DNA of 64,000 nt from Prunus persica (GCF_000346465.2 NC_034014.1:2160854-2224853), one strand, 5' to 3'. Shown: positions 45,348-57,300, counted from the first letter of the stretch. The notes: generated by a model from the sequence alone, not told the origin. A program made the numbers and translations.

Positions 45348-46950
45348 CTTGTTCATACAAAAATATTGAGTGAAATAGTTGGCATGCATGCATGTTGCTT
45401 CAGCATAAGAATAATACTATCAACATATCATCAGAAAACAAAACAAAAAAAGAAGCTGATATTGTGACAAATGTTGTATTAATTTGTTAGTAATTTGGTC
45501 TCTCCTTGGAGAGAACAATAATATTATCTACAACATATCCAACATTTGGTTGGTATCTAAAATTTTGATAGATACTTTTGAGGGTGTAGTATTATTGGTT
45601 TAGTACTTGATATTCTATATGTTCTCAATGCTCTCTTTAGGAAGCTTCTTCTAAATTGTTTTTATTTTATTTTATGATTCTTCTAAATTGTTTTATATTC
45701 ATGCAAAAGCACATTAATTTTCCATGGGTGTGATTTTTAATTTGTGTTAATTTTATGCTTATATCAAAAACTACATAAATTTAAGCTTCCAAGTAATTAT
45801 ATTTCCACCAAAAACAAAAGTTATTCTGTTTTTTGAGCCAAAAAAAGAGAGAATTCTATTTGCATGCAATTTTTTATCATCACATTCACACAAGTTTCAT
45901 ATTACCAATTTTGTATCTGACTTTCTAAAAAGAAGGAGATGGAAATGAATTTCCTTTCTCATCATCGAGTCCCCGTCTTGTTTTCCCTTTAACTCCACAG
46001 GTCTTCGTCTTGTCTATTCTAACCGATCACTAAAATGTTGTGATTGTCACAACAACTTTAACTTATTCATAAATGTCTACGAAACAAAATAAACATGAAA
46101 CCATCTAAATTGAAAGAAATTGAATCTTCAAAGAGAAGTCTTCCAATAGATTGAAGTGTACTTGTTCTTTTCATTTTAATTTTGTAAAATTGTTGATCAC
46201 TATTTACGACAAAATTGAAATTCCTTTAGATGGGTGTAATAATTGAAATGTTGTGTGGTAAGCAAAGAAAATTAAAAACAAAACAAATGAATTGTTTGGT
46301 GCATTTAGAAGCCCATGGAAGTTCATTGAAGTGGGCTCAGGCCATACTTGAGATCAAACATATAAAAAAGATTGCACGGTTGTGACGAAACGACACCGTT
46401 ACCAACACGAGCGTTGCTCACCGCCTTCCATTGGCATTCACAGCGAAATCAACCCAACCCCTCCACACCTCCTCCATCCCCACAACAACATCAAAATCTC
46501 CTTCAATTTTGGACTTACAGAAGATTAGGGTTCGGCTTTGTGCACAACCACCATAAACTCAGAAAGGGTTCGCTGGTTCAGGCTTTTCTGTAGCTGCTGA
46601 GGTTCAAAGGAGGAGTCTTTCTCGGGTAAGGAGATCGGGTTCTGACGAATACCACCTGAAAGATATGAATTTTGCATATTGAAATTCTTAGTCTTACCTA
46701 AAGTTCAAACCCAAAACAGCCTATTAGTTATTGAGTTGTACTGATGTGATAGACCCCTCAAAACCAGTATCTCCCTGTTTATTGAGTTTTCACTGGATAA
46801 ATTTTGCTCATATCTCATAGTTTTCTTCAATTGCGTTTAATTGAATCTTAATTAATAAGCATGTATTTTTATTGAGGTATATATATCTGTGTATTGTTTT
46901 ATTGTTTTAACGTGCAAAGGGTTGTGTTCTCAGGTGATTTTATCGTCAAG
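45348..46950. other. Spacer and probable 5' leader of the YL1-like gene
   Basis: AT-rich intergenic DNA to about 46,370. The GC-richer stretch 46,375-46,600 (GACGAAACGACACCGTTACC, then CTCCACACCTCC...) is probably the untranslated first exon, because an acceptor TTCTCAG|GTGATTTTATCG directly precedes the start at 46,951. The ORF inside it (46,372-46,593) has no domain that I recognise. Confidence 0.45.
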
Positions 46951-48698
46951 ATGCCAATGTTGACTGCTGCAAGTACAATTGTTAGCTCGCCTCTATTGCC
47001 AGCAGGTATTTTATGAGTACCCATTGCTAAGTTTCTGTGATTTTTTAAGATAATAAATTCTGTTATTTGTTTGCCAACAGTTCCAAAATCAGGATATGCT
47101 TTTTCACCTAATTTAGATTGTAGCAAATATGGTGTTATTTTTTGTATCAACTATAGTTACTTGCTCATTACCGGGGAAATTTACACAACTAGAGTGTCTC
47201 TTGAAAGAATTTCTTCTATAACTGTGTTTGTTGGAATTTCCAGTTTGATGACATTTATTACGGTTATGATGTTTCTTTGTACGGTGAAAACAGTAGGTCA
47301 ATGCCCCGGACGAGTGAAGCTTTCTAGCTGTGGGCCAAAAAGGGTTTGTGGTGATGGAAGAATGGTACATTTTAAGATCAAACCAGTGGGGCTTGGTGCA
47401 CAGTTATCACTTCTTGAGAGAAGAAAACCAGTCATTGGTTCCCGTCGGTCTGCTTCTGTAATATGTGCTTCTGCTTCGGTTAGTTTCTTATTTCATATCT
47501 TGTATCATTTTACCTGCTTTCCTTGTCTTTACATGGTGATATAATTTTGATCTGTTGCATGCTGGATCAGTATATCCTATAGATTACTCTCCTATAGCAA
47601 TTTGAGATCATGGTTCGTCTTAAGCAAATTTTTATCATTTGTTGGTAAATTCATTGATGAACCGTGAGAATGGTGATCCTGTAGCATAAGCTGATGCATT
47701 TCCCATTTCATTCCTTTTTATGAAAGTTGGTGAAAGAAGATATGGGCTTGGCTTTTGAAAGTTCTTTTCACTTAAGTTTGGTTATTGGCTCTAGATGCCT
47801 GGAATCAGTTAATTGATACCTGGTTCAGTTTTTTCTTGTGTGTGTGTGTGTATGTCTGCCTGTGTTTTCAAATCCCACAGATGCTCATTTGGCGAAGAAA
47901 TTATGTAATTCTAGTGTTATTGTTTGTAAATTTTTAAGCATTTTGATGTTCACGACCCTCAAAATAAACACCATGAAATTGCTTTCCTGATTGCTTGACA
48001 AGTATGTTCAAGTCTACATTTTGTTCTAGCATTTTTTATTTGTTATTGTTTATGTTTTCTTCTAGATTGATCCCTAAGTTCCTCTATCAAGGAACAGAAG
48101 TGTAAGAAATCTGTTGATCTTGCTCTTCTATCGTGCAGAATGCCAGATGCGGTGCAGAGCAAACCCAGACTGTCACCCGTGAGGCTCCAACAATTACACA
48201 TCTTCCTGGTAAGAGTGATTAGTTAGTATTATTTGCTAATATAGTGTTGTGAAAAAACACATTTTGAAAGTTTGGAGATGAGTGTCTGCTCGACACAATA
48301 TAATTTGTGTTCCTCTAATTTGTATAGCCCTTTTTTCTCAAGGTCTTGAAATCCGATAGTTATTTGGAATCTACTTGGTTCTATTAAAAAAAAAATTTGG
48401 AATTTACTTGGAGATGAGCATGTTGGTTGGCATCTTCTGTTTTACTTCTTGAAACTCTGAAGTAATTTAAGAAATCCTCTAACAGTTGAATGAAATTACA
48501 GGCAAGGAAAAGTCCCCACTGCTTGATGATGGTGGAAGTGGATTCCCTCCTGGTGATGATGGTGATGGTGGTGGCGGTGGAGGTGGTGGTGGGGGCAACT
48601 GGTCTGGAGGATTTGCCTTTTTTGGCTTTCTTCTTTTCCTGAGCTTTTTAAAGGATAAAGAAAGTGAGGGTGGTTATCGGGAAAATAGGAGAAGGTAA
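46951..48698 (+). CDS. YL1: Chloroplast YELLOW LEAF 1-like protein, 4 exons, up to 239 aa
   Basis: Exons 46951-47005, 47081-47478, 48139-48208 and 48502-48698 join in frame (720 nt). The N-terminus MPMLTAASTIVSSPLLPA is rich in Ser/Ala/Thr and poor in acids, like a plastid transit peptide. The middle has KRVCGDGRMVHFKIKPVG and SRRSASVICASAS, a likely processing region. The C-terminus has KEKSPLLDDGGSGFPPGDDG, a run of ten glycines, NWSGGFAFFGFLLFLSFL (one membrane helix) and KDKESEGG. This pattern fits plant YELLOW LEAF 1, reported in rice as a plastid protein needed for normal chlorophyll and ATP synthase levels. Within exon 2, 47,132-47,293 is bounded by GT...AG, is 162 nt long and would leave the frame intact if removed. 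Most of its translation (VIFCINYSYLLITG...) is oddly hydrophobic, so it is probably an intron. Confidence 0.7.
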
Positions 48699-48839
48699 TG
48701 GAAGGGTTTTGAGAGGACATGTTGTGGAGATTTTGTATTGTATTTTTTCTGTGGTAATGAATAATGAATAATGAATAATAATAATTAAGTTTTATACTTG
48801 GACAAATATGTGTTTGATGTACGATTGCCTACTATTTGG

Positions 48840-48920
48840 GCATCAACACATAGCTGGTATTCTTGGGCTGTGTAATTTCAATCAATAGCTCTATATTTTT
48901 CTCATATTTATAATCTTATT
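48840..48920. repeat. 81-bp direct repeat, upstream copy
   Basis: GCATCAACACATAGCTGGTA through ATAATCTTATT, identical over 81 bp to 53,952-54,032. This copy follows the 3' untranslated region of the YL1-like gene and is probably the original. The two copies bracket a 5.0-kb block of repeats. Confidence 0.95.
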
Positions 48921-51900
48921 GCTCTATATTTTTATAATCTTATATTTATAAACATGAGAATTTCGTGCGTACGCGTATAATACATTATTAAACGTGAAAG
49001 TGCTAAAATCTTTATGCGGGTAATAACTTTGAAAAAGTAAAAAATCAAAAAGGGATGATAGATACTCGAGCAATGGCATAATAGTGATGGATAGGACTCT
49101 TGGGGTATGGAGACATTGAAAAAAGACACCCAAACGATTTCACAAAAGACTTAATAAATAGAAATGAATTACTTTGTGTTCTTTTTCTTCAATCTTTTTA
49201 TATTAAATAATAATTAAAATGTAATGACTAAACAAAGTGATTAAAAAGGCTAAGATATCACTTGATTACGTATAGTAAATTAAAGAAGAAGTAGGTCAAA
49301 GAACAAAAGTAAAGAAACAAATTTTATAATTTTAAAATATTAAAAATAAAAAATGGTATAGCCGTGCGGCTATACGAGGTATATATATATATATAAAGAC
49401 CCGCTCAAGGCCTAAGCCCACGTGTCCGAGAGGCCTGTGGCCTAAGCCCACGTGTCAAAGAGCCCAACGGCTATACTTTTTTTAAAAACAAATTAAAAAT
49501 AGTATAGCCGGGCGGCTATACTATATATCTATATATATAAAGCAAAAGGCAGAAAATGGTGAAACATTCAAAATACCAGAAAATGTCCTTGGTTAATGCA
49601 AACATTAAGAATTCAAATTATTAATTAAATGAAGATAATAGGGAAAATTCACACTTTTTCATATTTAAAAAAATTAAAAGAAAAAGAAAAAGCAGATAAT
49701 GGATCTTATTTTTATGGAACACAACTACCCATTATATTTTTTAATTCTAAAATAAATTTACTTATTTTTTTAAAAAAACCTCTCTCAAACGCAGAAGCGC
49801 GTGCAGAGAGGCTAGTATGTATATAAAAAAAAGACCCGCCCAAGGCTAAGCCCACGTACCAAAGAGCCCATGGCCTAACCCCACGTGTCAAGGAGTATAG
49901 CCGTGCGGCTATACTATTTTTAATGCAAAAAAGGGTCTAGCCGCACGGCTATACTATTTTTTTTTAGAACAATTAGGAATAACTGAGTACAGCCGTACGG
50001 CTATACCTTTTTTTTTTGGGTATATATTATTTTTATTCAGTAATACGTGTATACTACGTTAATTTTGTGTGTTTTACTTAAATTTTTGCAAAAAATATGT
50101 GTATTAAACATGAGAATTTCGTGCGTACGCGTATCATACATTATTAAAAGTGAAAGTGCTAAAATCTTTATGCGGGTAATAACTTTGAAAAAGTAGAAAA
50201 TCAAAAATGGATGATAGATACTCGAGCAATGGCATAATAGTGATGGATTGGGCTCTTGGGGTATGGAGAAATTGAAAAAAGACACCCAAACGATTTCACA
50301 AGAGACTTAATAAATAGAAATGAATTACTTTGTGTTCTGTTTCTTCAATCTTTTTATATTAAATAATAATTAAAATGTAATGACTAAGCAAAGTGATTAA
50401 AAAAGGCTAAGATATCACTTGATTACGTATAGTAAATTAAAGAAGTAGGCCAAAGAACAAAGTAAAGAAACAAATTTTATAATTTTAAAATATTAAAAAT
50501 AAATAAATAAAACAAATTTTATAATTTTAAAATATTAAAAATAAAAAAGCGTATAGCCGTGCGGCTATACTATGTATATCTTTAGAAAAAAAAGGAGACT
50601 CCCAGCCCCGTGGTGCCACGTGTCAAAAGAGTAAAGACTATTTTTTTTTTTAAAAAAAAAAAGGAAACACGAGTACAGCCGCACGGCTATACTATTTTAT
50701 GTATATATATATAAAAAACCCGCCCAGGGCCTAAGCCCACGTGTCAGAGAGGCCCATGGCCTAAGCCCACGTGTCAAAGAGGCCCAACGGCTATACTTTT
50801 ACAAAAAAAAATTCAAAAAATAGTATCGCCGCGCGGCAATACTATTATATATATATAAAGACCCGCCCAAGGACTCAGCCCACGTGTCAGAGAGGCCCAT
50901 GGCCTAAGCCCACATTTCAAAGAGGCCCAACGGCTATACTTTTTTAACAAAAAATTGAAAAAATAGTATAGCCGCGCGGCTATACGATTTTATGTGTGTA
51001 TATATATATATATATAGATATAAAGATCCGCCCAAGGCCTAAGCCCACGTGTCCAAGAGGCCTGTCGCCTAAGCCCGCGTGTCAAAGAGGCCCAACGGCT
51101 ATACTTTTTTTAAAAACAAATTTAAAAATCGTATAGCCAGGCGGCTATACTATATATATGTATATAAAAAAAAGAACCGCCCAAGGGTAAGCCCACGTAC
51201 CAAAGAGGCCCATGGCCTAACCCCACGTGTCAAGGAGTATCACCGTGCGGCTATACTATTTTTTATGGAAAAAAGGGTATAGCCGCACGGCTATACTCTT
51301 TTTTTTGAAGAACAATTAGGAAAAACTGAGAATTTCGTGTATAGTACTCTTTTTTTGGTTGTATATATTATTTTTATTCAGTAATACGTGTATAGTACGT
51401 TAATTTTGTGTGTCTTACTTAAATGTTTGTAAAAAAATACGTGTATTAAACATGAGAATTTCGTGCGTACACATATCATACATTATTAAACGTGAAAGTG
51501 CTAAAATTTTTATAAGGGTAATAACTTTGAAAAAGTAAAAAATCAAAAAGGGATGATAGATACTCGAGCAATGGCATAATAGTGATGGATTGGGCTCTTA
51601 GGGTATGGAGAAATTGAAAAAAGACACCCAAACGATTTCACAAAAGACTTAATAATATAAATGAATTACTTTGTGTTCTTTTTCTTCAATCTTTTTATAT
51701 TAAATAATAATTAAAATGTAATGACTAAGCAAAGTGATTAAAAAAGGCTAAGATATCACTTGATTACGTATAGTAAATTAAAGAACTAGGCCAAAGAATA
51801 AAAGTAAAGAAACAAATTTTATAATTTTAAAATATTAAAAATAAAAAATAGTATAGCCGTCCAGCTATACTATGTATATCTTTAGAAAAAAGGAGGCTCC

Positions 51901-52175
51901 CAGCCCCGAGGTGCCACGTGTCAAAAGAGTAAAGACTATTTTTAAAAAAATAAGGAAACACGAGTACAGCCGCACGGCTATACGTTTTTAAAATTTCAAA
52001 AATAGTATAGCCGAGCGGCTATATTATATTTATACATATAAACCCGCCCAGGGCCTAAGCCCACATGTCAGAGAGGCCCATGGCCTAAGCCCACAAGTGA
52101 AAGAGGCCCAACGGCTATACTTTTTAAAAAAAATTTCAAAAAATAGTATAGCCGCATGGCTATACTATATATATA
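48921..52175. repeat. Tandem array of three ~1.2-1.3-kb units rich in GC palindromes
   Basis: The landmark ACATGAGAATTTCGTGCG, then GATGATAGATACTCGAGCAA, TGGCATAATAGTGATGGAT and GACACCCAAACGATTTCACA, recurs in the same order from about 48,950, 50,107 and 51,448. Between these blocks lie shorter repeats of about 90 bp, CGCCCAAGGCCTAAGCCCAC, then GTGTCAGAGAGGCCCATGGCC and a terminal CAACGGCTATAC (about 49,397, 49,830, 50,715, 50,862, 51,025, 51,170, 52,030), and about eighteen copies of the TATAGCC-GNNC-GGCTATA palindrome. ORFs in it are chance frames. No transposase is seen. The units differ by substitutions and by the number of inner repeats. Confidence 0.9.
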
Positions 52176-52190
52176 TATATATATATATAC

Positions 52191-52345
52191 TGGACTACAG
52201 GGGTCCAAGAGATTTATGGTTACTCACCGTTGGATGTAAATTCAACGGTTCACTCACTCTTGCACTCCTTTTAAAATTTTTTTTTGAACCATTGGATTAA
52301 TATCCAACGATGGGCGACCACAATCTTTTGGACTCCTGTGGTCCA
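52191..52345. mobile_element. Small inverted-repeat element (MITE-like), 155 bp
   Basis: Ends TGGACTACAGGGGTCCAA and TTGGACTCCTGTGGTCCA are inverted copies with two mismatches. The pairing continues inward: CACCGTTGGAT...TTCAACGGTT on the left against AACCATTGGAT...ATCCAACGATGG on the right. No convincing target duplication is seen; the flanks are TATATA-rich. No coding capacity. Confidence 0.7.
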
Positions 52346-52369
52346 AGACATTGGGTTATATATAAGATA

Positions 52370-52954
52370 AATGCTAGCAACCTTCTCTCTAACCTTCTGC
52401 TTTGGACCTTCTCCCTTTTTTGCTTGACATGTGTCATTCTTCTTACACTTAAAACAATGTCATTGATATATTGTACAAGTTAACTTTTGCTTTCCAACTT
52501 TACTCTTATTAAATGCATTCAATTTATTCAAAAAAAATTTACAACTTTTTTACCTTTTTTTTTTTTTTAACATCAATTATTTTTTTCAAGAAAATGTCTA
52601 ATTTTTTCAAAAAAGAGGAAATGTCCGTTTTTTTTTAAAACACAAAGGACTTTTTTTTTCCCCTATCTAAACCCTTTGTGTTTTAAATTATTAAATAAAA
52701 AAAAACCAGACATTTCCTCTCAAAAGCATATATTTTATTTAAAAAAATAATTGACGTTAGAAAAAATAAATAAGATGGTAAGAAAGTTGTGAAATTTTTT
52801 TGGATAAATTAAATACATTTAATAAGGATAAACTTGGAAAGCAAAAGTTAGCTTGTATTAATGACATTGTTTTAAGTGTAAGGAGAATGACACATGTTAA
52901 GCAAAAAATGGAGAAGGTCTAAAGGAGAAGGTTAGAGAGAAGGTTGCTAGCATT
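52370..52954. mobile_element. Fold-back element with ~250-bp arms, 585 bp
   Basis: The left arm from AATGCTAGCAACCTTCTCTC through TTGACATGTGTCATTCT and GCTTTCCAACTTTACTCTT pairs with the right arm ending GAGAGAAGGTTGCTAGCATT. Nearly the whole element can fold on itself, with a T/A-rich loop near 52,620-52,720. This structure is typical of fold-back or long-TIR MITEs. I cannot define a target duplication, so the superfamily is open. Confidence 0.85.
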
Positions 52955-53215
52955 CCCCATGGAAGTATATGGCAATTTTTCTCCAAATCAAAGGCGTGAA
53001 TAGAGTAATAAACCCAAGTGCCCTGAAAATACTCGCCGAAACATAAATAAAGGACTTTCTTTGACTTATACGACGGACCAGGGCGATCCTTCAGCTTCTC
53101 CATACCTAGCCTCAACTTTCCGGCTTCTTCATGCTTCGCCACCGTCGCAACGCACGGCCTCCAATTTTACTCAACCCTAAAATTGTGTGCTTCTGTTCGT
53201 TGGATGAAACTTTTC

Positions 53216-53539
53216 GGGTAAATTACTCAAATGGTCCTCAAACTTATACATGATTTACATTTTGGTCTTTCAACTAAATTATTCATTCAAATGGTCCATC
53301 AACTCTATATTATTCGCTTCAGTGGTCCTACCGTCTAATTTTCTGTTAGTTTTAACATAATTTTAGGGTAAATAATGACCAATTTGCTCTCATATTTAAC
53401 GAAAATATTGACAGAATGTAATGGTAAAACCAATGGAGAGATTAATATAGAGTTGATAGACCATTTGAACGAATAATTTAATTGATGAACTAAAATGTAA
53501 ATCGAGTATAAGTTTGAGGACTATTTGAGTAATTTATCC
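53216..53539. mobile_element. Mutator-type MITE candidate, 324 bp
   Basis: Starts GGGTAAATTACTCAAATGGT and ends TTTGAGTAATTTATCC, an inverted pair. The pairing goes on through most of the element (ATGGTCCATCAACTCTATAT against ATATAGAGTTGATAGACCAT). The flanking 9-mers AAACTTTTC and AAACTAATG agree at six positions, a possible decayed 9-bp duplication. The class is inferred from the end sequence and this duplication length. Confidence 0.75.
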
Positions 53540-53802
53540 AAACTAATGACGATACAATAACCAATGGTCAAAAGCAAACCCAAAAAAAAAAGAAAAAAGT
53601 ATTAGACATAAAAATATTTATTAATGAGGATTTGATACCTAGAGTATTTTTATTTTTGTTTTGATATATAGGAATCAAATTTTGTTTTGAATTTGGCCGA
53701 AAAGGAGGTCCAGATTCATTGGACTTGTCTACATTATAAAGGTAAAATACACATTTTGTTTAAAAGCCTTTCGAAATCAGATCTCACCCTCTCTTTCTTG
53801 AG

Positions 53803-53952
53803 AATTTCTCTGATTTCGACGAGGGTGGTGGCGATCATGAGGACACGTATAAGGAGCCAGAGGTGGGTAAGAAGGACGTCGTCGTTTCGAAGGGAACGAA
53901 CTTCAGCGACACAGTGGAGAAGAACAGATTCGTCATGGTTGAGTTCTACGCG
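53803..53952 (+). pseudogene. Protein disulfide isomerase exon fragment
   Basis: Plus strand: NFSDFDEGGGDHEDTYKEPE followed by VGKKDVVVSKGTNFSDTVEK and NRFVMVEFYA. The acidic N-terminal stretch and the DVVVLKEGNFSD..EKN.YVMVEFYAPWCGHC pattern are typical of plant PDI-like 1-3/1-4 proteins, which form disulfides in the endoplasmic reticulum. The fragment stops exactly before the PWCGHC active site, where the downstream 81-bp repeat begins (reading HQHIAG...). The catalytic cysteines are therefore absent and the piece is dead. Its 5' flank has no signal peptide exon that I can see. Confidence 0.85.
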
Positions 53953-54032
53953 CATCAACACATAGCTGGTATTCTTGGGCTGTGTAATTTCAATCAATAG
54001 CTCTATATTTTTCTCATATTTATAATCTTATT
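53952..54032. repeat. 81-bp direct repeat, downstream copy
   Basis: Identical to 48,840-48,920. Its first base is directly fused to the PDI fragment (TACGC|GCATCAACAC or within the shared GC). Confidence 0.95.
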
Positions 54033-54326
54033 ACCCCTAGCGATAAACTTAAAGTATTTGGTTAAAGAACAGGCAAAGTGGCCTCTTAAAAAAGTAAATT
54101 ATTTTTTCCTTCTTTTGGAGAGTTAAATGATTCTCACAAGGATGCATCAAGGGAACTTCCCCCGAAAACAATCTGACCAAGATAAAATCGACACTAATAA
54201 CTATCCCAAAATTTCTTATTGTAGCAGAGGATCTCTATGTAAAGATGGCAGGCCCTCTTACATTCTTAATTCAACCTGGATAGTACACAAGTCAACCAAA
54301 TAACTACAAATGAAAATTTGAAGACT

Positions 54327-57300
54327 TCATTTTGTTGGTTGAGTCCACGTAGTTTCTGAGGTCGCCGTATTTCCATAATAAACCTGCTTTGAGGATTCAT
54401 CCCAGTAGGCCTGAAAAAAAAAATAACAAAAAAATAAAAATAAATAAAAAAATCAGATTTTGCAGAACAAGATCACATGCTTTGAAGAAGCGTTTAATGG
54501 CTTTGACAATAAGCATACAATCTAGCAAGCAAGGAAAAGACTCAAACAAATCCAACTAGAGCACATGCAGAATTTTCCCATAAAAGATTTTTTTAATGTG
54601 TCTCAATTCCTTCTCACTCCAGGAGGCAACATAACAGAAATGTTGAAAAGCAACACTTCCTGGCCAGTAAATAATGTGTCCCCTAAACATATACCTGCCA
54701 ACCAGAGGGGAGACCCCTTGAGAGTTCTGCCAGATCAGGCTTCTGGTTCCCATCCATATGTGCCTCAGGTCCAGGTGTTGATGCGGTTTGTCCAGCTTTG
54801 CGGGCTAATTGAGCTTTTCTTCGCTTCACCTTCTCACGCCTGTATGAAACATAGCAATCACATCACAAGAAAGTTCATATGATACGAAACTTGTATTTAA
54901 CAAGTTGAAAACTTGGAGACTGTGACCAAGTCACCCAAAAAATATATATATATATCAGAAACTTTGGACTTTAAGAGTAAAATATTAAACTGTCCCTACT
55001 GCAGCTCAGCAACTTTAGAATTTCTTTCAAGAATGTGTTAAGTGTAAGATTTCAAGTCATCATACCAATCGCCACCAAGAGGCTGAAAATTGGCATTATC
55101 TTTGGCCTCTCCGCTGGTAATTTGTTGTGCATACCATTCCTGCAACAAAGGGAACATAAGAACCCAGAAGGAGCCAAGACACAGTAACTTGTACAAATAA
55201 AGTCCAGCAAACCTCTATTCCCCTTTGTCGCTTCCTCTCAAACAACTCATATGTATTTTGAGGTTCCTCCTCATCTTCAAGCAACTCCTCTTTTGCTGCT
55301 TTCCACTGGTTGATTTGAAATTAAAATTAGGTGATCCATAATTATACTGATGCAAGTAGCAATGTAAAAAATCAGAAACAAAAAGCATACCTTGTCTACT
55401 AAACTGGAGACTTTCTTATTAGACCTCAAGGAGGAAGCAACTGCAACCGTTCGCTTTTTAGTACGTGGAACTGAATAAGAGAAAAGAAAATGATGAGTAT
55501 GCCTGTAATTATGCATGTCACTGGAATAGAAGTTTAACACCACGTGGTTGAACTAAAAAAGAATGCTTGTTGGCTTGTTGCTTTCCATATATGTTATTAA
55601 CTTATTATGTATGGTAGAAAGCCCAAAATAAGGAGGGGGGGAGGAGAGAGAACTCTCTTTCACACATGATTTGCACAATGGGTTGTCTAAGCTATTATAA
55701 CTAGTCACAGCTTAACTCCATCAAGAACATTAACAAGAAGTAGGATGACATAAAAAAATGCCGTGAAAAGCACATTACTCCATCTTATTAGGTGTTTAAA
55801 AGCTTTACCTTTAGACTGAGCCTTAGTAACCTCCGATGTGGCAGGAATAGATGCAGCACTAGGGGCATGATTAGTTGATGGCACAGGAACATTACTTTTC
55901 ACTGAAATGGTTGCAGGTGCTTGGATTGTGGATGTGGTAGATGGAACATCCATAGATGCCCCACCAGTCTCACCATCAACAGCAGAACTATCAATATTCA
56001 CATTTGGCAATGAACCGCTACTGCCTGCTCCTGCAAAGGAGTTGATAGATCCAGTACGATCGGATACAAGGTTTTCATAGCTAAGAGGAGCAGACTCACT
56101 GTGAAACTGTAAAGACTCTACACCATTGACTACAGGAACAGAGAGTCGTGTTCCATCTTGAAGCCCATAATATGTGACAGACTCAACAGGGTTAGCTGCA
56201 GCCTGAGAAGTTTCAGTATAGGTGCCAGGAACTGCAGCATAGTAAAGTGGTGCATGGGGCATAGAAACTTGGCATCCTTCAGGATGTCCATAAAAAGTAC
56301 TACTAGGCCCTTCAGTAACTGTATGTCCATAATATTCAAAACTGGAACTTGGATAGGAAAAATTGTATTGCTCTGGATAAGGAGCTTGCCCTGTCTCAGG
56401 ATAAGATGACAAAGGAGGATGCGGGGGCTGAGGTGGGGGCTCATCAGGTGGGGGTGGAGGAACCTGTTCATTATCAGGTGGTGGTGGAGGAATCCATTCC
56501 TCATCTGGGGGAGGTGGTATAGTGAATGTATCCTCTGGCCCTGAAGATGTGTATACTGAAGGTGGGCTAGGATTAATTGGCTGCTCTGACGGAGCAAACA
56601 CCGTGGCATTCAATGCATATGCAATAGCTGTATTTCCTGCAGAATTTGAATCTTCAACTTCCATGTCCACATCCATGTCAACCTCTTCCCCAGCACAAAA
56701 ATCATTCTTGGTAGTTGACTCAATGGGAACTGCCACCCCATTGACTTGTTCACTTACACCGCTCTCCATATGCCTAGTAGGCGAGCCAAATTCAGAAACA
56801 TGCTCGGCATTTACACCTGAACTTTCTTTAGAGACTATTGCTAATGTATCAACACTAGGGGTAGCATGAAAATCATCCAAAGCTTCAACTTGATCTGCTT
56901 CAGTTTTACATCCCACGCTTTCCTGAAAATTTGTTTCTCCCTGGAAGAAAGATGCATGAGCTGCCTGAACTTCATCCGTTTGTACAGATTTAGAAATTTT
57001 GGACATTTCATCATTTATAGCAATCTCAACCCTTTTAAGCTGTCTTTCAGAATGCATCCAAAATGGAAGCAAGGATGACCCATAAGATAAAAGGGACTGA
57101 AAATCAAAGAGTCTTATCTCAACTTCCAAAGTATACTTTGAGATCCAGTTGAGATCTTGCAATTGTTCCTTGGACCTGAAACATATAAATTAAGTTATTA
57201 TAAATCTCCAGAAACAAAACAAAAAACCAAGTGGGCATTTAAATAAATTCAAAAAAATTGGGAGCAGAGGGCAAAACATGCCATACCCTTGTAATGACTT

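Noticed and set aside
48921..52175. CRISPR-like array (short palindromic repeats with spacers)
   Set aside because: Nuclear plant DNA, no cas genes, variable spacer lengths, and spacers that are themselves repeats.
52897..53142. 81-codon minus-strand ORF (KHEEAGKLRLGMEKLKDRPG...)
   Set aside because: Its C-terminal part lies within the arm of the 585-bp fold-back element. The rest has no recognisable domain. It may be a gene scrap but is not supportable as a gene.
55705..55808. Extension of WW-gene exon 5 to a stop at 55,705
   Set aside because: A good donor at 55,808 (AAAG|GTAAAGC) and the phase of the next exon show that the exon ends at 55,809; the rest is intron.
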